DNA of 64,000 nt, from the NCBI GenBank assembly GCA_922989275.2, contig OV277869.1, positions 682,001 to 746,000 on the forward strand, read 5' to 3'. This DNA comes from Gari tellinella. Its lineage: Eukaryota; Mollusca; Bivalvia; Cardiida; Psammobiidae. The notes under the pieces were generated by a model that was not told where the DNA came from, searched no databases, and saw only the letters and a list, made by a program, of their open reading frames with translations. Position numbers and translations under genes: made by a program. Below, piece after piece: positions 38,400-50,512 of the stretch (its first letter is position 1; each line of letters starts with the position of its first letter).

Positions 38400-40690
38400 A
38401 CAATGGAGCCTTATAACCCGCAAGAGTTTAAACTTTTTTGCAAACAACCATTGTATTCGGGGTAAGACGGTGACGGGATTAATGGATGTAAAATGTAAAC
38501 CTCTCTATAACTGACACTCATACAAATACTTTTTGACTGTGTTAAAGGAGGGGGTGTCTTAAAGCTTGTTTCTGCTGCTTTACTTTCATATTGCTTTACG
38601 CAGCCAGAATGTTTAAAACATTGAGAAGAACATCTTTTCAAGCGGTCGTAGAAACTCAACTTTACTGTCGAATGAAATAAAATGCTCAGCACCCCTGCTT
38701 AATGCTTATCACGTACAATCTCGCGAGAAATGTGATTCCCGGATAATTGATTCAATTACATGATCGGAACAGTAACTGAAAATCCTCTGTGAAACTAGAA
38801 AATGCATTACGGTTCTGTTGTTATGGAAACGTAACACACATCACACAAACAATATCATGGTTTCTTGTCTCTGGTACCTGTCGGGAATGTCCCAGAGATA
38901 CTGGTCATTATCAACTAAACCCCGTCACTGCCGTGACGTCATCAGTTTTAAACAATTGTAGTCTGCTTTTATTTCTTAAATTTAGAATTCATGCATTTTG
39001 ACTGCAGAAACAAGGATTTCGAGTGCCAAACGGTCTGGATCAAAACTGTTTTGAATCCTGATCTGACGTCGCTTAACGCGGCATCTGATCAGGATCCAAA
39101 CTGTTTTGAATCCATGTTTCCTAAGTAAAAAATGCATAGAATTCAAATTTTAAAAGTAAGAGTAAAAATCCGAAGATTTAGGGGAAATTTCGTAGGCCTG
39201 GTGAAATTAAGAAAAATCTGAAGATTTCGGAAAAATCCGGAGAAATGGCAGCCCTTATATCTCTATCTTCTTGTTTTTAGAGTTGTCAGCCTGAAGGAGA
39301 GGGAAAAATGTACATAGTAAAACTTCCCTTAGTATTTATAATGGAATAGTGAATAGCATACCTATACGTCTGTTTTTAAAAAAAATGGCTGTTTTCTTCT
39401 TCCAGTTATGAAACGTATTAAATTGTCGTCTGTTTCAAACCAAACTGACGGCTGTTTATTTGGTTTTGAGGTGCTTGATTGGGTTTAAAAATATATGGTT
39501 CATAAGGGCTGTATTTTCTACGGAGACGCGTGTGAATAGGACAAACGCAGTCTTAATATGTACTCTGTATGTGGAGGACGAATATAATCGGCGCTAGGGT
39601 TAAATGTGTTAACTACCTTCACTGCATTACCCCGAATACACTAGTAATTTGTAAATAGTTTGTAACATGATCAGACTCCGCGTAACGCGTATACGAATAG
39701 GACAATTGCACTCCTTACGAGTACACTGTATTTGAAGAACAATCTGTTTGCAAACGCGCTATTAAGCGTCATTGATAGGGAAAGGGTTAAACAACGAAAG
39801 AGGCCTTATTATTTACCGTTTAAACGGATTTCTGACGTTGACATTCACGCATTTAATAAGTTTATCATTGTCCGACATGCATAGCCCTGCCACTCTCAAT
39901 AACGTCATAAACAGTATTTGCAAACAGTTTTGAAGCAGACGACAATTTGCCGATAAAGGGGTTAAAAACCTCACGATAAATTTGATCATGAAAGGGAGAA
40001 ATAGTGTGGATACTGATCAGACACCGTGATTCTGAGAATAGCCATTCCACTCACAATAACGTCATAAAGCACATTTGCAAACAGTTTTGATTCTGTTAAA
40101 AGAATTTAAGTTATCGAAATCGAACTGTAGAAATCCAATTTATAAGAATCCCACACCACGGTTATATAGGTCATGTTTAAATTAAGTAGGACAAAAATCT
40201 CTCGAAAATCAGGTTTTACAAATGTAATCTTGTTTTCTCTTCGCCTAATGCAATAAAACCCAGTGTATGCCTAATTGCATCAATTACATATACAGAACCG
40301 ACACAGAACTGTCTGAGAGATACTGGTCTAATATACTGCTATCAGAATGCTTGTGGACTTGTCTGAGAGAGACTGCTTAAAGACATTTCCTCAGTTCTTT
40401 GATGGACTACCCCCATTGTTCTCGATAGGCGTGAAAGTAACTGTTAAACATGGGCAAAGTGTGCCCAGCCAATGTCACCAATCTCAAATTGTCTAGAGAG
40501 GCACTGCATACTCACACTCACGGTTTTTTTCCAATGGATTTTACTAACCAAACTATCAAATATAAGATGCGGGCCTTACATGAGACGCCTTAATGATTCA
40601 CAGTATCACAGGTACATGTATGCATGAAATCATGGTTTTTACAAGGGAATAGCCTGTAATGGGATTATCACCGAAAGTAGGTCAGGAAAT
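38400..40690. other. Diverged MITE remnants (family H), no gene recognised
   Basis: Fragments with TGACGTCATCA and GTCGTCTGCTT at 38918-39110 (hairpin 39040-39107), 39600-39790 and 39895-40085. The remainder is AT-rich without exon-like blocks. Confidence 0.4.
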
Positions 40691-40694
40691 GTCT

Positions 40695-40946
40695 TTAACC
40701 CTTTACCCAATAACCCGTTTATAACATTAAATATAGGTGATCACTTAAAGCAGGTTGAAAGTAAAGTAGAATGTGCCTTAAGGCACATTCTGCTTTACTT
40801 TCAGCCTGCTTTAAACTATCATCTGCTAGGCTATATAGAAATATTTGTTATGGTAATTGTTTATAAGGTTATAAACTGGAACTAATTTCTTCAGCGGAGG
40901 AATAAATTAAATACGCTAAAAGTCGCTTCTATGGGGGAAAGGGTAA
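40695..40946. mobile_element. Family B MITE
   Basis: Ends CCCTTTACCCAATAACCCG and GGGGGAAAGGG; hairpin 40745-40813. Confidence 0.75.
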
Positions 40947-40959
40947 AGACACTGCTTAC

Positions 40960-41605
40960 AGAATACTCGTAGACCTGTCTGGGAGATACTGGCCTCTCTC
41001 CTTCCCCCTGTCTCTCTCGGCTGTATATGTAGCTGCTAGAGTATAAACATTGTCAAATATGGCAATTCCAACACACCAAGGGCAGACAATTCTTGACCAA
41101 TTCCGACAATAATTGAACTAATGAAGTTATGACCATACATGTATATAATTTTACAAAGTTTTATCAACATCCAGTCAATTTTATAGACATTGAAGCATAA
41201 ACTATACTAAAATACTACATTTTCCATCATATCTAAATACACCAAGGACAGATAACCCTTGACAAAATTATCAGATTTCAACAATAATTGCACTCCACCA
41301 AGTATTTATACTTATATAATTATATTAAGTGCACGTTTAATTCAAATTCCATTCAAAACTGTGGTTACTAGAGTGTAAACACTGTAACATAAGATATTTT
41401 CAACACCAACAGGGCAGACAACTCATATTGGCCCGACTCCAACCTTAATCCAGATAACTTATAGCCATAGTTAATCGGAGAAGTTTGAGAAAGATTAGGC
41501 AAAAAGCGTATTCTCTAGAGTGTAGACACTAATTATTTACGCACGACCAACGCCTGACATTACAGTATCACAAAAGCTCACCGAACTTTGCTCAGGTGAG
41601 CTAAC
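40960..41605 (-). mobile_element. Helitron/Pearl-like element fragment, minus strand
   Basis: On the minus strand it begins TTAGCTCACCTGAGCAAAG with the terminal hairpin (GGTGAGCTTT). Two or three diverged repeats contain ACACCAAGGGCAGACAA-like words (plus strand). No clear 3' end. Confidence 0.5.
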
Positions 41606-41843
41606 AAACGTGAAGCTATCTTGTAAAATCAAGTTTGGACCTTTGAGACCTATCCAATTAGTACATAAAAGCAGTTAAAATTGCCACATAAATAATTAAT
41701 CACCTATCCCTATCAAGGCCATAGGCAGCTACTGTTGTATTGCAAACAGTGTTGACCCAGACCACTTACCGAGTGACTCTTCGCTTGATCTGGATCCAAA
41801 TTGTTGGACAAATTGAAACAATACCATAGAGAAGAGTTTGAAA

Positions 41844-42296
41844 AGCAATTACAGTGATAGAATACTATATTACAGTGATAGAATACTATATTACAGTGAT
41901 AGAATACTATATTACAGTGATAGAATACTATATTACAGTGATAGAATACTATATTACATATTACAGTGATAGAATACTATATTACAGTAATAGAATACTA
42001 TATTACAGTGATAGAATACTATATTACAGTGATAGAATACTATATTACAGTGATAGAATACTATATTACAGTGATAGAATACTATATTACAGTGATAGAA
42101 TACTATATTACAGTGATAGAATACTATATTACAGTGATAGAATACTATATTACAGTGATAGAATACTATATTACAGTGATAGAATACTATATTACAGTGA
42201 TAGAATACTATATTACAGTGATAGAATACTATATTACAGTGATAGAATACTATATTACAGTGATAGAATACTATATTACAGTGATAGAATACTATA
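41844..42296. repeat. 21-bp minisatellite, about 21 units
   Basis: Unit ACAGTGATAGAATACTATATT, nearly homogeneous. One unit is disrupted by an extra ACATATT at about 41953-41960 and one has TAATAG for TGATAG. The 21-bp length keeps two frames open (IEYYITV and YYSDRIL repeats), but these are not credible proteins. Confidence 0.95.
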
Positions 42297-42390
42297 TGTT
42301 AGCAACGAAAGGCTTGAAAAAGAACCTATTGTATGTCAAAATCAATGTCAGATAATGAATCACGATTTCCTTTCTGTGAAATGTTGACAC

Positions 42391-42480
42391 AGTGGAGAAA
42401 ACGCTATTCTTTCCCGTTTTTCAAACACGCATACGAAACACAAACCCATTGCACTTAAAAGAAAATTGCAGTTTTTATTT
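42391..42480. mobile_element. Family A MITE, left end only
   Basis: CAGTGGAGAAAACGCTATTC followed by 60 bases, then unrelated sequence (part of a family B right arm at 42495-42565). Confidence 0.5.
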
Positions 42481-42904
42481 TAATTACTCAGTTTTTTCAA
42501 CATGCTTTAAGTGGACACCTATCTTCAAATCAAGAGAAACGTGATGGTATGCTATGGGATAATGGTGTAATGTGCGAATCGAGAGACCCAGCAACAAAAA
42601 ACGCCGTCGATGCAAAGAGATGTTTGTTGCACTATATTATTGAATCACTTTCCTACATACAACGGTTTGGGAAGCCTCGTTTGCATATACCAACGTGCCA
42701 CGTACGTTACATAACTCTTCCCTCCGAGAAGTTTCGTCCCGAGACTTGGACAAGGCAACTTCGGTCTGGCAGTTGTCATTATCCCACCGCTGCCACCATT
42801 TGTAGCGTGCAAATCGAGAGACCCAGCAACAACAAACATATATACTAACATACTACGTACGTTACAATGGGTTAAATGGTTAAGAATAAAGAGCAAAATG
42901 ACGT

Positions 42905-43110
42905 GAGACTATAGTCCGATCTATAATCGTCTATAGTGACTATAGCTCCTACAGAACACCGTTGTTTCGACTATACAGTGACGTCATTTGACCAGTGAAC
43001 CTCATTTTCACTGGTTCGACAAACGGTGTTCCTTTTGTGGCCTTAATGCGCATGGGTCGACCGACATTTTGTCTGCCTAAAGGTCCGGACTATAGTTGAC
43101 TATAGTTCCT
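42905..43110. mobile_element. MITE with GACTATAGTCC repeats (family L)
   Basis: Subterminal GACTATAGTCCG / CGGACTATAGTT and inner CACTGGTTCGACAAACGGTG, GCGCATG. Second copy at 57545-57750. Confidence 0.65.
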
Positions 43111-43179
43111 CGTGAGGTTGCTCAAAGTCTCTGCAGCTGTGAACACTGTAGAATCGTACCAAAAACGTTTATCACATAA

Positions 43180-43434
43180 CAGGGCTTCCATAAGTTTACA
43201 TGAAAAATCCTAAGATTTCCAAATTTGCATTTTTCAAGTGCGATCATAAGAATCGTACCTTTATCCCATAGCCTTTTTCTTGTTTTGTTGACATGCGACT
43301 ACTTAAAATAGGCTGTACGTAAAGCAGAATGTGCCTTAGGGCGCATTCTGCTTTACTTTCAGCCTGCTTTAAGTTACCATGAACTGGGAATAAATCCGGA
43401 TATTTAGGAAAAATCCGGAGAAATGGCAGCCCTG
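43180..43434. mobile_element. Composite MITE, CAGGGCTGCCAT family
   Basis: Ends CAGGGCTTCCAT and ATGGCAGCCCTG with the family B hairpin inside. Confidence 0.65.
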
Positions 43435-43507
43435 ACATAACCGCCATTTAAAATACATAATGATTTTTGTGCAGCCAGACCTTGAAAGCATTTTATTGAT
43501 TACAGAG

Positions 43508-43745
43508 TACTGTCGAGAAAACGTTATTACATCCCAATAAACGCATTTACGCTAAAACTTATTATTTTCATTGCAAAAAATTTAGAGCCAGAGGGTAACT
43601 CGGCGTCTGATTAGTCTCCAAACTGTTTGCCATTAAGATAGAAATAGATAGTCAGAATTTAAAAAAAATAAATCTTTACACATTAATTGTGATCGTTTAC
43701 GGTTAGCTTGCGTTTAAACGGGATAAAAATAATGTCTTTTTCATC
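43508..43745. mobile_element. Family A MITE, decayed
   Basis: TGTCGAGAAAACGTTATTAC start, partial hairpin at 43585-43632, weak right end. Confidence 0.55.
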
Positions 43746-43800
43746 AACACATTACATTAACTTTACCATCCGATGTTTCTTAAACCTTTCAACGCCAAAT

Positions 43801-44925
43801 TTAACCCATTCACTGCCATGACGTCATCAGATTTAAACATTTATCGTCTGCTTTTATTTCTCAAATTTAAATTTTAGGTATAAGGACTTAAGGGTGTATC
43901 AATGTCATGAATTTAAGAAATTTTCAAAGTAAATGAAAACACTTTATGATGGTTTTGTATTGAAGAGCTATTTAAGATGAATGAAAAAATAGAAAAAGTG
44001 TACATTTTGGTGAACAACATTTGGCTCCATGGCAATGTAAAATTTACCCCACCCATTTTCTCTTATTTTGTCCCTTTCAAACAGCCCGCTTCAATAACAT
44101 CCATTTTAAATGAAAACAAATATGATATTTCGGTTTTGTGTTATTTATATTTTCTATCTATGGCAGTATTTCTTCATACAAAAACTAATTTAAGAAAAAA
44201 ACAGGCACCAACTGTGAAATTTATAAAGCTCTAAATATCACCGATATGGTACTTTTTTGTAAATTTTGTAAGGGGAGATAACTCTTTTTACTTTAATAAC
44301 TCAACATTTTCAACACTGACCTTTCAATTTCTTTCCATATTTTGAACTGCCTTAGCATTGGCTTTCATTTGGTAGAATATAAGAAAAAGTTTAATACTAG
44401 AACTATTTCATTTTCAAACGTTTTTACTTTTTTTTCATAAAATAAAAAATCTAATTAAGTCATGCCCTATAAAAAGCATATTTTTGATATTCGAGGATCC
44501 ATATTGTTCAAACTGAATTTGGTTTCTATGTGTGAAAATACCACCATAGACATGAAATAAATAATGAAAACCCAAATTACCATGTTTGTTTTGTTTTGAA
44601 ATAGGTTTTACTGAAGCTTGTACTCTGAATGGGTAAATTTGAGAGAAAAGGTCCAAATTTGACATACCTTTTTCAAATCGCTGTAGCTCAAAAACAAGAA
44701 CACCACCATATATCGTTTTCTCCATTTTTTCATTCATCATAAATAGCTCTTCCAAAAAAAACAATGAGAGAAAAAAAGTTTGATACTTTGAAAAAACCGC
44801 ATATGGGTTGGATACACCCTTAAGAAATATTTAATTGAGTGTCAAATAGTAACGCGACGTCTGACCAGGATACAAACTGTTTGTAAATCACTTTTGTACT
44901 CGGGGTAAGGCAGTGAAGGGGTTAA
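43801..44925. mobile_element. Family H MITE split by a TTAA-flanked element
   Basis: TTAACCCATTCACTGCCATG start and GGCAGTGAAGGGGTTAA end; the inner 43888-44823 is a separate insertion. Confidence 0.65.
43888..44823. mobile_element. 936-bp TTAA element with GGGTGTATCC inverted ends
   Basis: Starts TTAAGGGTGTATCAA and ends TTGGATACACCCTTAA. The interior is AT-rich with inverted similarity (CATCCATTTTAAATG.../...). No transposase recognised; two frames of 85 and 109 codons have no recognisable family. Confidence 0.65.
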
Positions 44926-44931
44926 TTTTGT

Positions 44932-45184
44932 AGGGCTGCCATAAGTTGACATGAAAAATCATAAGATTTTCAAATTTGCATTTTTCAAGTGCTATTTTAC
45001 GAATCGTACCTTTACCCCATAGCCTTTTTCTTGTTTTGTTGACATGCGACTACTTAAAGCAGACTGTAAGTGAAGCAGAATGCGCATTAGGGCGCATTCT
45101 GCTTTACTTTCAGCCTGCTTTAATCTACCATGTACTGGGAAAAAATTCGGAGATTTAGTAAAAATCCGGAGAAATGGCAGCCCT
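44932..45184. mobile_element. Composite MITE, CAGGGCTGCCAT family
   Basis: Ends AGGGCTGCCAT and ATGGCAGCCCTG with the family B hairpin inside. Confidence 0.65.
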
Positions 45185-45299
45185 GACTTTGTGGTTTTAA
45201 CCTGTTCACCGTAACATCATCGTCTGCTTCATAAGTGTTGTCTGAACGGTAGCTTCTAAAGTTAGATTGAAGGCGGATAGCTGAAAATTAATATCGATA

Positions 45300-45546
45300 C
45301 AGTGGAGAAAACGTTATTCTTTCCCGTTTAAATGCAAACGAAACGCAAACGCATCGCATTAAAATTGAGAAATTGACGATTTTTTGACAATTCTAAAAAT
45401 TCATTTTTATCTGAGTGGCAAATAGTTTGGAGCCTGATCAGACGCCAGGTTACCCGGCGTCTGATTTGGCTCCAAACTGTTTGCATGGGAAATAATAGTT
45501 TTAGCGTTAACGCGTTTATTGGGAAAAAATAACGTTTTCTCCACTG
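45300..45546. mobile_element. Family A MITE
   Basis: TA-flanked; ends CAGTGGAGAAAACGTTATTC and complement; hairpin 45418-45484. Confidence 0.85.
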
Positions 45547-46741
45547 TACGAGTGTCAAACTGTTCTGACCCTGACCAGTGACCAGACACTACCTTATACA
45601 ACTGTTTGCAATTTCGAATTTATTTCCCCCATTTATGACGTTAAAAGGGTAAATAAAGCAGGTTGTTAGAACAATATGTTACATGTACAATGAACAACTG
45701 TTTGCAACTTCGAATTTATAGCATGCATAAATATATATTTATTTGAAAGGGTTATTAAAAAGCTTATTTTAAAGCAGGCTGTAAAATGTCGTTAATGGAG
45801 CAATATGTTACAGTGGAGAGGATCTTATTTTTTCCTGTTTCAAAAACGAAACTCAAACAGATTACAATATACAGCGCTCCCTCTCTACAACGACAACCAA
45901 TGGGAGACACTGATTGTGTGCGTTGTACGGAGGGAGTCGTTATAGAGAGGGAAACTTGGTTTAAATTTATAAACAGCTTGAATCCAGATCAGACGCCGCG
46001 GCTTCTGAACTAGATTCAAGCTGTTTGTCACTCATCATTAAGTATTTTTCTGTCAAAATGTTGAATATGTAATTTTGAGAAATACAGCAGACGACAATTT
46101 TAAGAAGACGATATTACAGCAGTAAAAGAGTTAGACATAATTATCCTGTTGGGGAACTGCGACAAATGTCGTTGTAAGGATGGAATCGATGTTGGGAGGG
46201 AACACTGTATTGTAAACAATCACAACTTGTTAAATATTCTTACTTTTCATGGCAAAACAATTGAAGCCTGGTCAGATATAGGGCAACTCGGCGTCTGCTC
46301 TGGCTCTAAACAGTTTGCAACGGAAATAATAATTTTTGCGTAGATTTTTCGTAAACGCGTTTATTGGGGAAAAACAACGTCTTTTCAACAGAACCAGCAA
46401 ACTAATTAAGGAATGAGTAACATCTGGTACGATGATGGAGAAAGTTTTGTTTAATCGAGTGTAGCTTTTACCTTAACATGTATACGGACCGGTATATTAC
46501 CGATAATAAACAACATACTTTTTATATAGATATATACTTTTTTAATTATGTATTCAATTTAGAATCAATATAAGATTGTTGTTGTCATTGTCTGATGTTG
46601 CCATATGAACACTTTTACTTGTAAAAACGACTTTTTATTTTTGGAAATCACCAGGCGAGCAGTAAGGACTGGACAGATTTCGAGATGGACTAGGAGGTAA
46701 GGAGTGTTTAAGTATTCCTTATCGTATGACGAATACGTTCT
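45547..46741. mobile_element. MITE fragments (A left end, family G 45872-46212, degraded A 46255-46390)
   Basis: 45814-45850 is a family A left end. Family G at 45872-46212 has CGCTCCCTCTCTACAACG and GGGAGGGAACACTGTA ends with hairpin 45973-46028. 46255-46390 is the right half of a family A copy. 46400-46740 holds nothing recognised. Confidence 0.5.
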
Positions 46742-47405
46742 CATGAGTCTATATGTTTAAGACAAGCTGATCTCAGACGAGTCTCGAATCGAAATGTTAT
46801 TAAGCGAGCCTTGGCGAGCTTAATAACGTTTCTAATCTAGACGAGAGTGTGATCAACTTGTCTTAAACATGGACGGGTGACAGATTATTTTTCTCACATA
46901 ATTTATTTCTTTTAAGCATTAGACTTTTTTAAATCTCTGTGACGTACTTCACGCTATTATAAATAGTGACTTTAGGAGCGTCATCAAAAGTGATCTCACA
47001 CATGTTGGAGATCTATAGGATCTGTCATTAGTCACTGTTTAAGACAGGCTGATCTCAAACGAATGTAGACTCGAAATGTTATTAAGCGAGCCTTTGCGAT
47101 CCTAATAACTTTTCTTTTCTATCAACTTGTTTTAATCATCGACGAGTGACAGATTCTTTTTCTCACATAACCAGCGATTTAAGTTATTTTTCAAGCAATA
47201 GGCATTTTTTGAACCACGGTGACGTCAACACGCCGTTATAAATAGTGACGTTATATAGTAACGTCATCAAATTGAACTCACACATGTTGGAGATAAGGAT
47301 ATTCGTCATCGATGTTCTCTATAGGAAATAAGGGTAGTTATGTGAGAAAAGGATATCCGTAATCGTTGTTCGCTATAGAAAACAGGGGTAGTTATGTGAG
47401 AAGAC
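46741..47405. mobile_element. Two or three overlapping family I MITEs
   Basis: The GAGTCTATATGTTTAAGACAAG start, GTGACAGATT and CTCACACATGTTGGAGAT words occur twice (46741-47015, 47025-47345), then a third right end at 47345-47402. Confidence 0.6.
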
Positions 47406-47509
47406 GTTATTCTATAGTGTAGGTTGCAGCTGATGTAAGCTGTACTTTTCGTTTAATATGGCTTTATATCAATATTCCTTAGATACATGTCTAACCATCG
47501 CACTCTTTG

Positions 47510-48150
47510 ACCCATTACCACATAGAAGCACCTTTTAAAGCATTTAATTTGTGCAGTCAAAAATATTTACAAAAAAGTATAATAAAAATAAATGATTGCT
47601 AAATCTATTTATTAGCAAATGGCAACTTAATGCTGGCTGAAAGTAGAGCTTAATTCATCTTAAGGCGCATTCTGCTTGACTTTCAACCTGCCTTAAGTGT
47701 TCACTTGTCTTCAAAACTAGAACTATGTCATGTGCGGTTAGTGGTTAATATTGCGATGGTTTCATGTAGGCTTTGCATTGGCTGCTGAGCCCCTGATCGG
47801 CTGTTGCATTATTAACCTTAAGCCAGCTAATTTTATCGATAGTAGATTTTGCTGACAGTGTAGACCCAGATGAGATACCTCCTTAAGGAGCTCTCTGATC
47901 TGAGAATACATTATAGTTAACATTCCACATTTTCAAATATTCTACTTTTAAGTTCATGATTTGATTAATATTCATAAAAGGAGGGGCTATTTTTGAATAT
48001 CCAATTAACTAAGGGTTAATGACTGCTTGTAAGGGCTTCTATGTGTTATGGAAGTAACGATTTAAATATGAATATTTGATCATTACCTGCATGTTGTTTG
48101 AACCCTTTACTCAATAGATATGTATCATAACAAATGTTTTCTGTTCTCTA
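47510..48150. other. Diverged family B MITE (47510-47745) and unassigned spacer
   Basis: The MITE has the GCTGGCTGAAAGTAGAG / CTTGACTTTCAACCTGC hairpin. 47860-47930 has a remnant GTGTAGACCCAGATGAG hairpin. No gene. Confidence 0.45.
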
Positions 48151-48153
48151 GTA

Positions 48154-48480
48154 CAGTGAAACCCCTCTAAACCGGAACCTCTAAATACCGGAATTCTCTC
48201 TAAACCGGACAAAACCTTTGGTCCCGTTTCCAACCCTTCTTTATTTTAACCCATTACACCATAAATACGCCTTTTCACGTCTTTGGTTTATTCTTACACT
48301 GAAGAAAAAAGCTTGTACATTCTAGCAGATGATAGCTTAAAGCAGGTTGAAAGTAAAGCAGAATGCGCCTTAAGGCGCATTCTGCTTTACGTTCAACCTG
48401 TTTTAAGTGGTCAGCTATCTTTCATACTAGAAACAAGTCAAAACCCCTCTAAACCAGAAACCCCTCTAAACCGGACATAA
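48154..48480. mobile_element. Composite MITE: CCCCTCTAAACCGG element carrying a family B copy, right end lost
   Basis: CAGTGAAACCCCTCTAAACC start; family B insert from 48246; ends at CCTCTAAACCGGACATAACC without the terminal repeat. Confidence 0.7.
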
Positions 48481-48706
48481 CCAAATCTGTAGCATTATCG
48501 TGCATCTGGCATTAGAAAAATATGATCAGTCTAAAAACTTCCATAAGAAAGGTCTTCAAATCTTAATCTTTGAGACATTTTCCATAATCCATGGCGTCGA
48601 AAGACGCTATAGAAATTGATCATGGGCTCAGACATAAACCCAAGCCGAATTATTCAATCTCAATCGCTACACGCTGAAGTACGTTAACTCGATCCCGAAG
48701 GTATGA

Positions 48707-48795
48707 ATAGGCCTGGGGTCGAGTGGTCTAAGGGGTTGCCTTATTTTTGCTATTCTGTCCCCGCATGCCGGGTTCGAATCCCACCAGAGCTCAAT
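48707..48795 (+). other. tRNA-like sequence, Leu/Ser-type (pseudogene or SINE head)
   Basis: GTCGAGTGGTCTAAGGGG (A box of long-variable-arm tRNAs) and CCGGGTTCGAATCCC (B box). The acceptor stem and middle do not pair well. Confidence 0.45.
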
Positions 48796-49102
48796 ATGTT
48801 TTTAAATGCATTTTTTAAACTGAATTTCTCATTATAAACTTATTCACACCCGCTCATATAAGCGTTTGACCTATATTTACAAATTGATATATATTTTTTT
48901 AATGCTAAATCTGGTTGCGAGTCTCTATATAGTAAAACCAAAAGCACATTTAGGCTCATTTTGCTTTACTTTCAACCTGCTTTAAGTGATCATCTCACTT
49001 CAATACTAGAAATATAGCATGGAGTATAGGGTTTCAAGTAGTTTTGGTATGTTCTTTCTTTTTATATGAAATTTCACTGGTCTAGATCTTTGCTATATGT
49101 TA

Positions 49103-49340
49103 CAGTGGAGAATCTGTTATTCTTTCCCGCAAACGTACGCAAACGCAAAGCACTAAAACGTAGAAAAGTACAACTTTTGGACAAGTCTGATATTTTTTGT
49201 TTATCTTGGTGGCAAACAGTTTGGAGCCTGATCAGACGCCGGGTTACCCGGCGTCTGATCTGGCTCCAAACTGTTTGCACTGTAAATAATAGTTTGAGCG
49301 TAAACGCGTTTATTGGGAAAGAATAACAGATTCTCCACTG
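49103..49340. mobile_element. Family A MITE
   Basis: TA-flanked; CAGTGGAGAATCTGTTATTC and complement; hairpin 49212-49278. Confidence 0.85.
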
Positions 49341-49532
49341 TATAACGTCGTTTTAGTTGGGCTTTATATTGCCTCTATTGTTCGACAATATTGACCTGAC
49401 GTTGGTGACCTCTATTAGCATAATTTCACACTTTGTTGCATTTCTAAATATAGCTTCGGAACACTTCGTTATCATTTATACGAGAACGCACATTGTAACC
49501 ACAGCGGTACCGAGAAGATATAAACGATATAT

Positions 49533-49677
49533 TACTATACTTTGCATATCTTATTAACCGGATCACTCGAGTTGTGTGTGTAAAGGCTATATCCAACGAG
49601 ACCGAAGGTCGAGTTGGATATAGCCTTTACACACACAACGAGAGTGATCCGGTACATAAGATATGCAAAGTATAGTA
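49533..49677. repeat. Long hairpin, arms about 65 bases
   Basis: TACTATACTTTGCATATCTT and its complement at the outer ends, then GTTGTGTGTGTAAAGGCTAT and complement. The apex near CCGAAGG leaves almost no loop. Confidence 0.9.
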
Positions 49678-49704
49678 CTGTTCCTTTTATTATATACCTC
49701 TTAT

Positions 49705-49795
49705 TTTTGCCTAGGCTCAAATCCGACCAATCAAATGCTTGGGAACGAGTTCAGACTCAAGACAAAATCTTTATAACCTCGGAGCCAGGTTCAAC
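49705..49795. repeat. Family J palindrome, right half
   Basis: CCTAGGCTCAAATCCGACC to TTATAACCTCGGAGCC, matching the right half of 59532-59679. Confidence 0.65.
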
Positions 49796-49822
49796 TAATG
49801 CAAGCAATGCTTAATTTTCAGA

Positions 49823-49904
49823 ATGGTTCCCAGGAAAGTGCGGATACTTGTCATGTTACTTATCGCCGTTTCTACCTTGTGGCTGATCAGCTCCCTGCCA
49901 GAAC
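49823..49904 (+). CDS. Possible first exon: signal peptide or signal anchor
   Basis: ATG opens MVPRKVRILVMLLIAVSTLW, then LISSLPE: basic residues followed by about 16 hydrophobic ones, then a strong donor (C|GTAAGA). It could be the first exon of acid phosphatase copy 2, 7.5 kb upstream of the 57395 exon with a LINE between them. The strong donor leaves one base, which does not fit the phase of that exon; a weaker GT at 49924 leaves two bases and would fit. It could equally be the start of a separate type II membrane protein, or chance. Confidence 0.3.
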
Positions 49905-50441
49905 GTAAGACTGCGACCTACATGTAGTTCTAATACTTCAGTTGAGTGGGCAGTTTTATTATTTACAGTTTAATCCTTTCGGCGCCGTATTAACCGCGAG
50001 GTGTTTACCCCTTCACCGCTATATCGACGTCATCGATAGTGTTGCCTGTCCCGCTTTCTCTTTCGCTAAACAGTATAAACAATACCAGGAAAAATCAATA
50101 TCTCTACAATGTATCTTCTTGTTTGACATGACGAGATGTCAGAGCTTGCAATAGCCAAAACGCCCATCCTTGTTCATTCCAACATTCACGGAGAGACGAG
50201 GGGTCAGTTCTCTACGCCACGCGAATACCAAGGGTTTTTTGTTTAGTCCTAGCCACTCAAACGGAAGTTCCGAAAGTAGAGTTTGTGAATAAAACATGGA
50301 CAAAACAGAGCTACTCCAAGACTCTTAATACAAAGACCCAAATGCACCTAGACCTCTCCCGCAAATGTCAAAAAATAAATACGAAAGAAGACTCAAGCAG
50401 GAAACGCAACACAAACAATACATCCATCTCTAAAGCAGAAC

Positions 50442-50512
50442 ACACACACACAGCCATACCATAACAAACACAACCACACACACACAACCACACACACGCA
50501 ATACCATTCCTT
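50442..50512 (+). repeat. CA-rich low-complexity tract
   Basis: ACACACACACAGCC and similar words within the LINE 5' region. Confidence 0.8.

Noticed and set aside
38158..38403. Frames of 60-130 codons within family A MITEs (MQTVWSQIRRRVTRR type)
   Set aside because: The same peptide appears in every copy and on both strands because the hairpin is palindromic; not a gene.
41854..42387. Long open frames across the 21-bp repeat (177 and 129 codons)
   Set aside because: They arise because the repeat unit is a multiple of three; the composition is monotonous and the frames have no start context or homologue.
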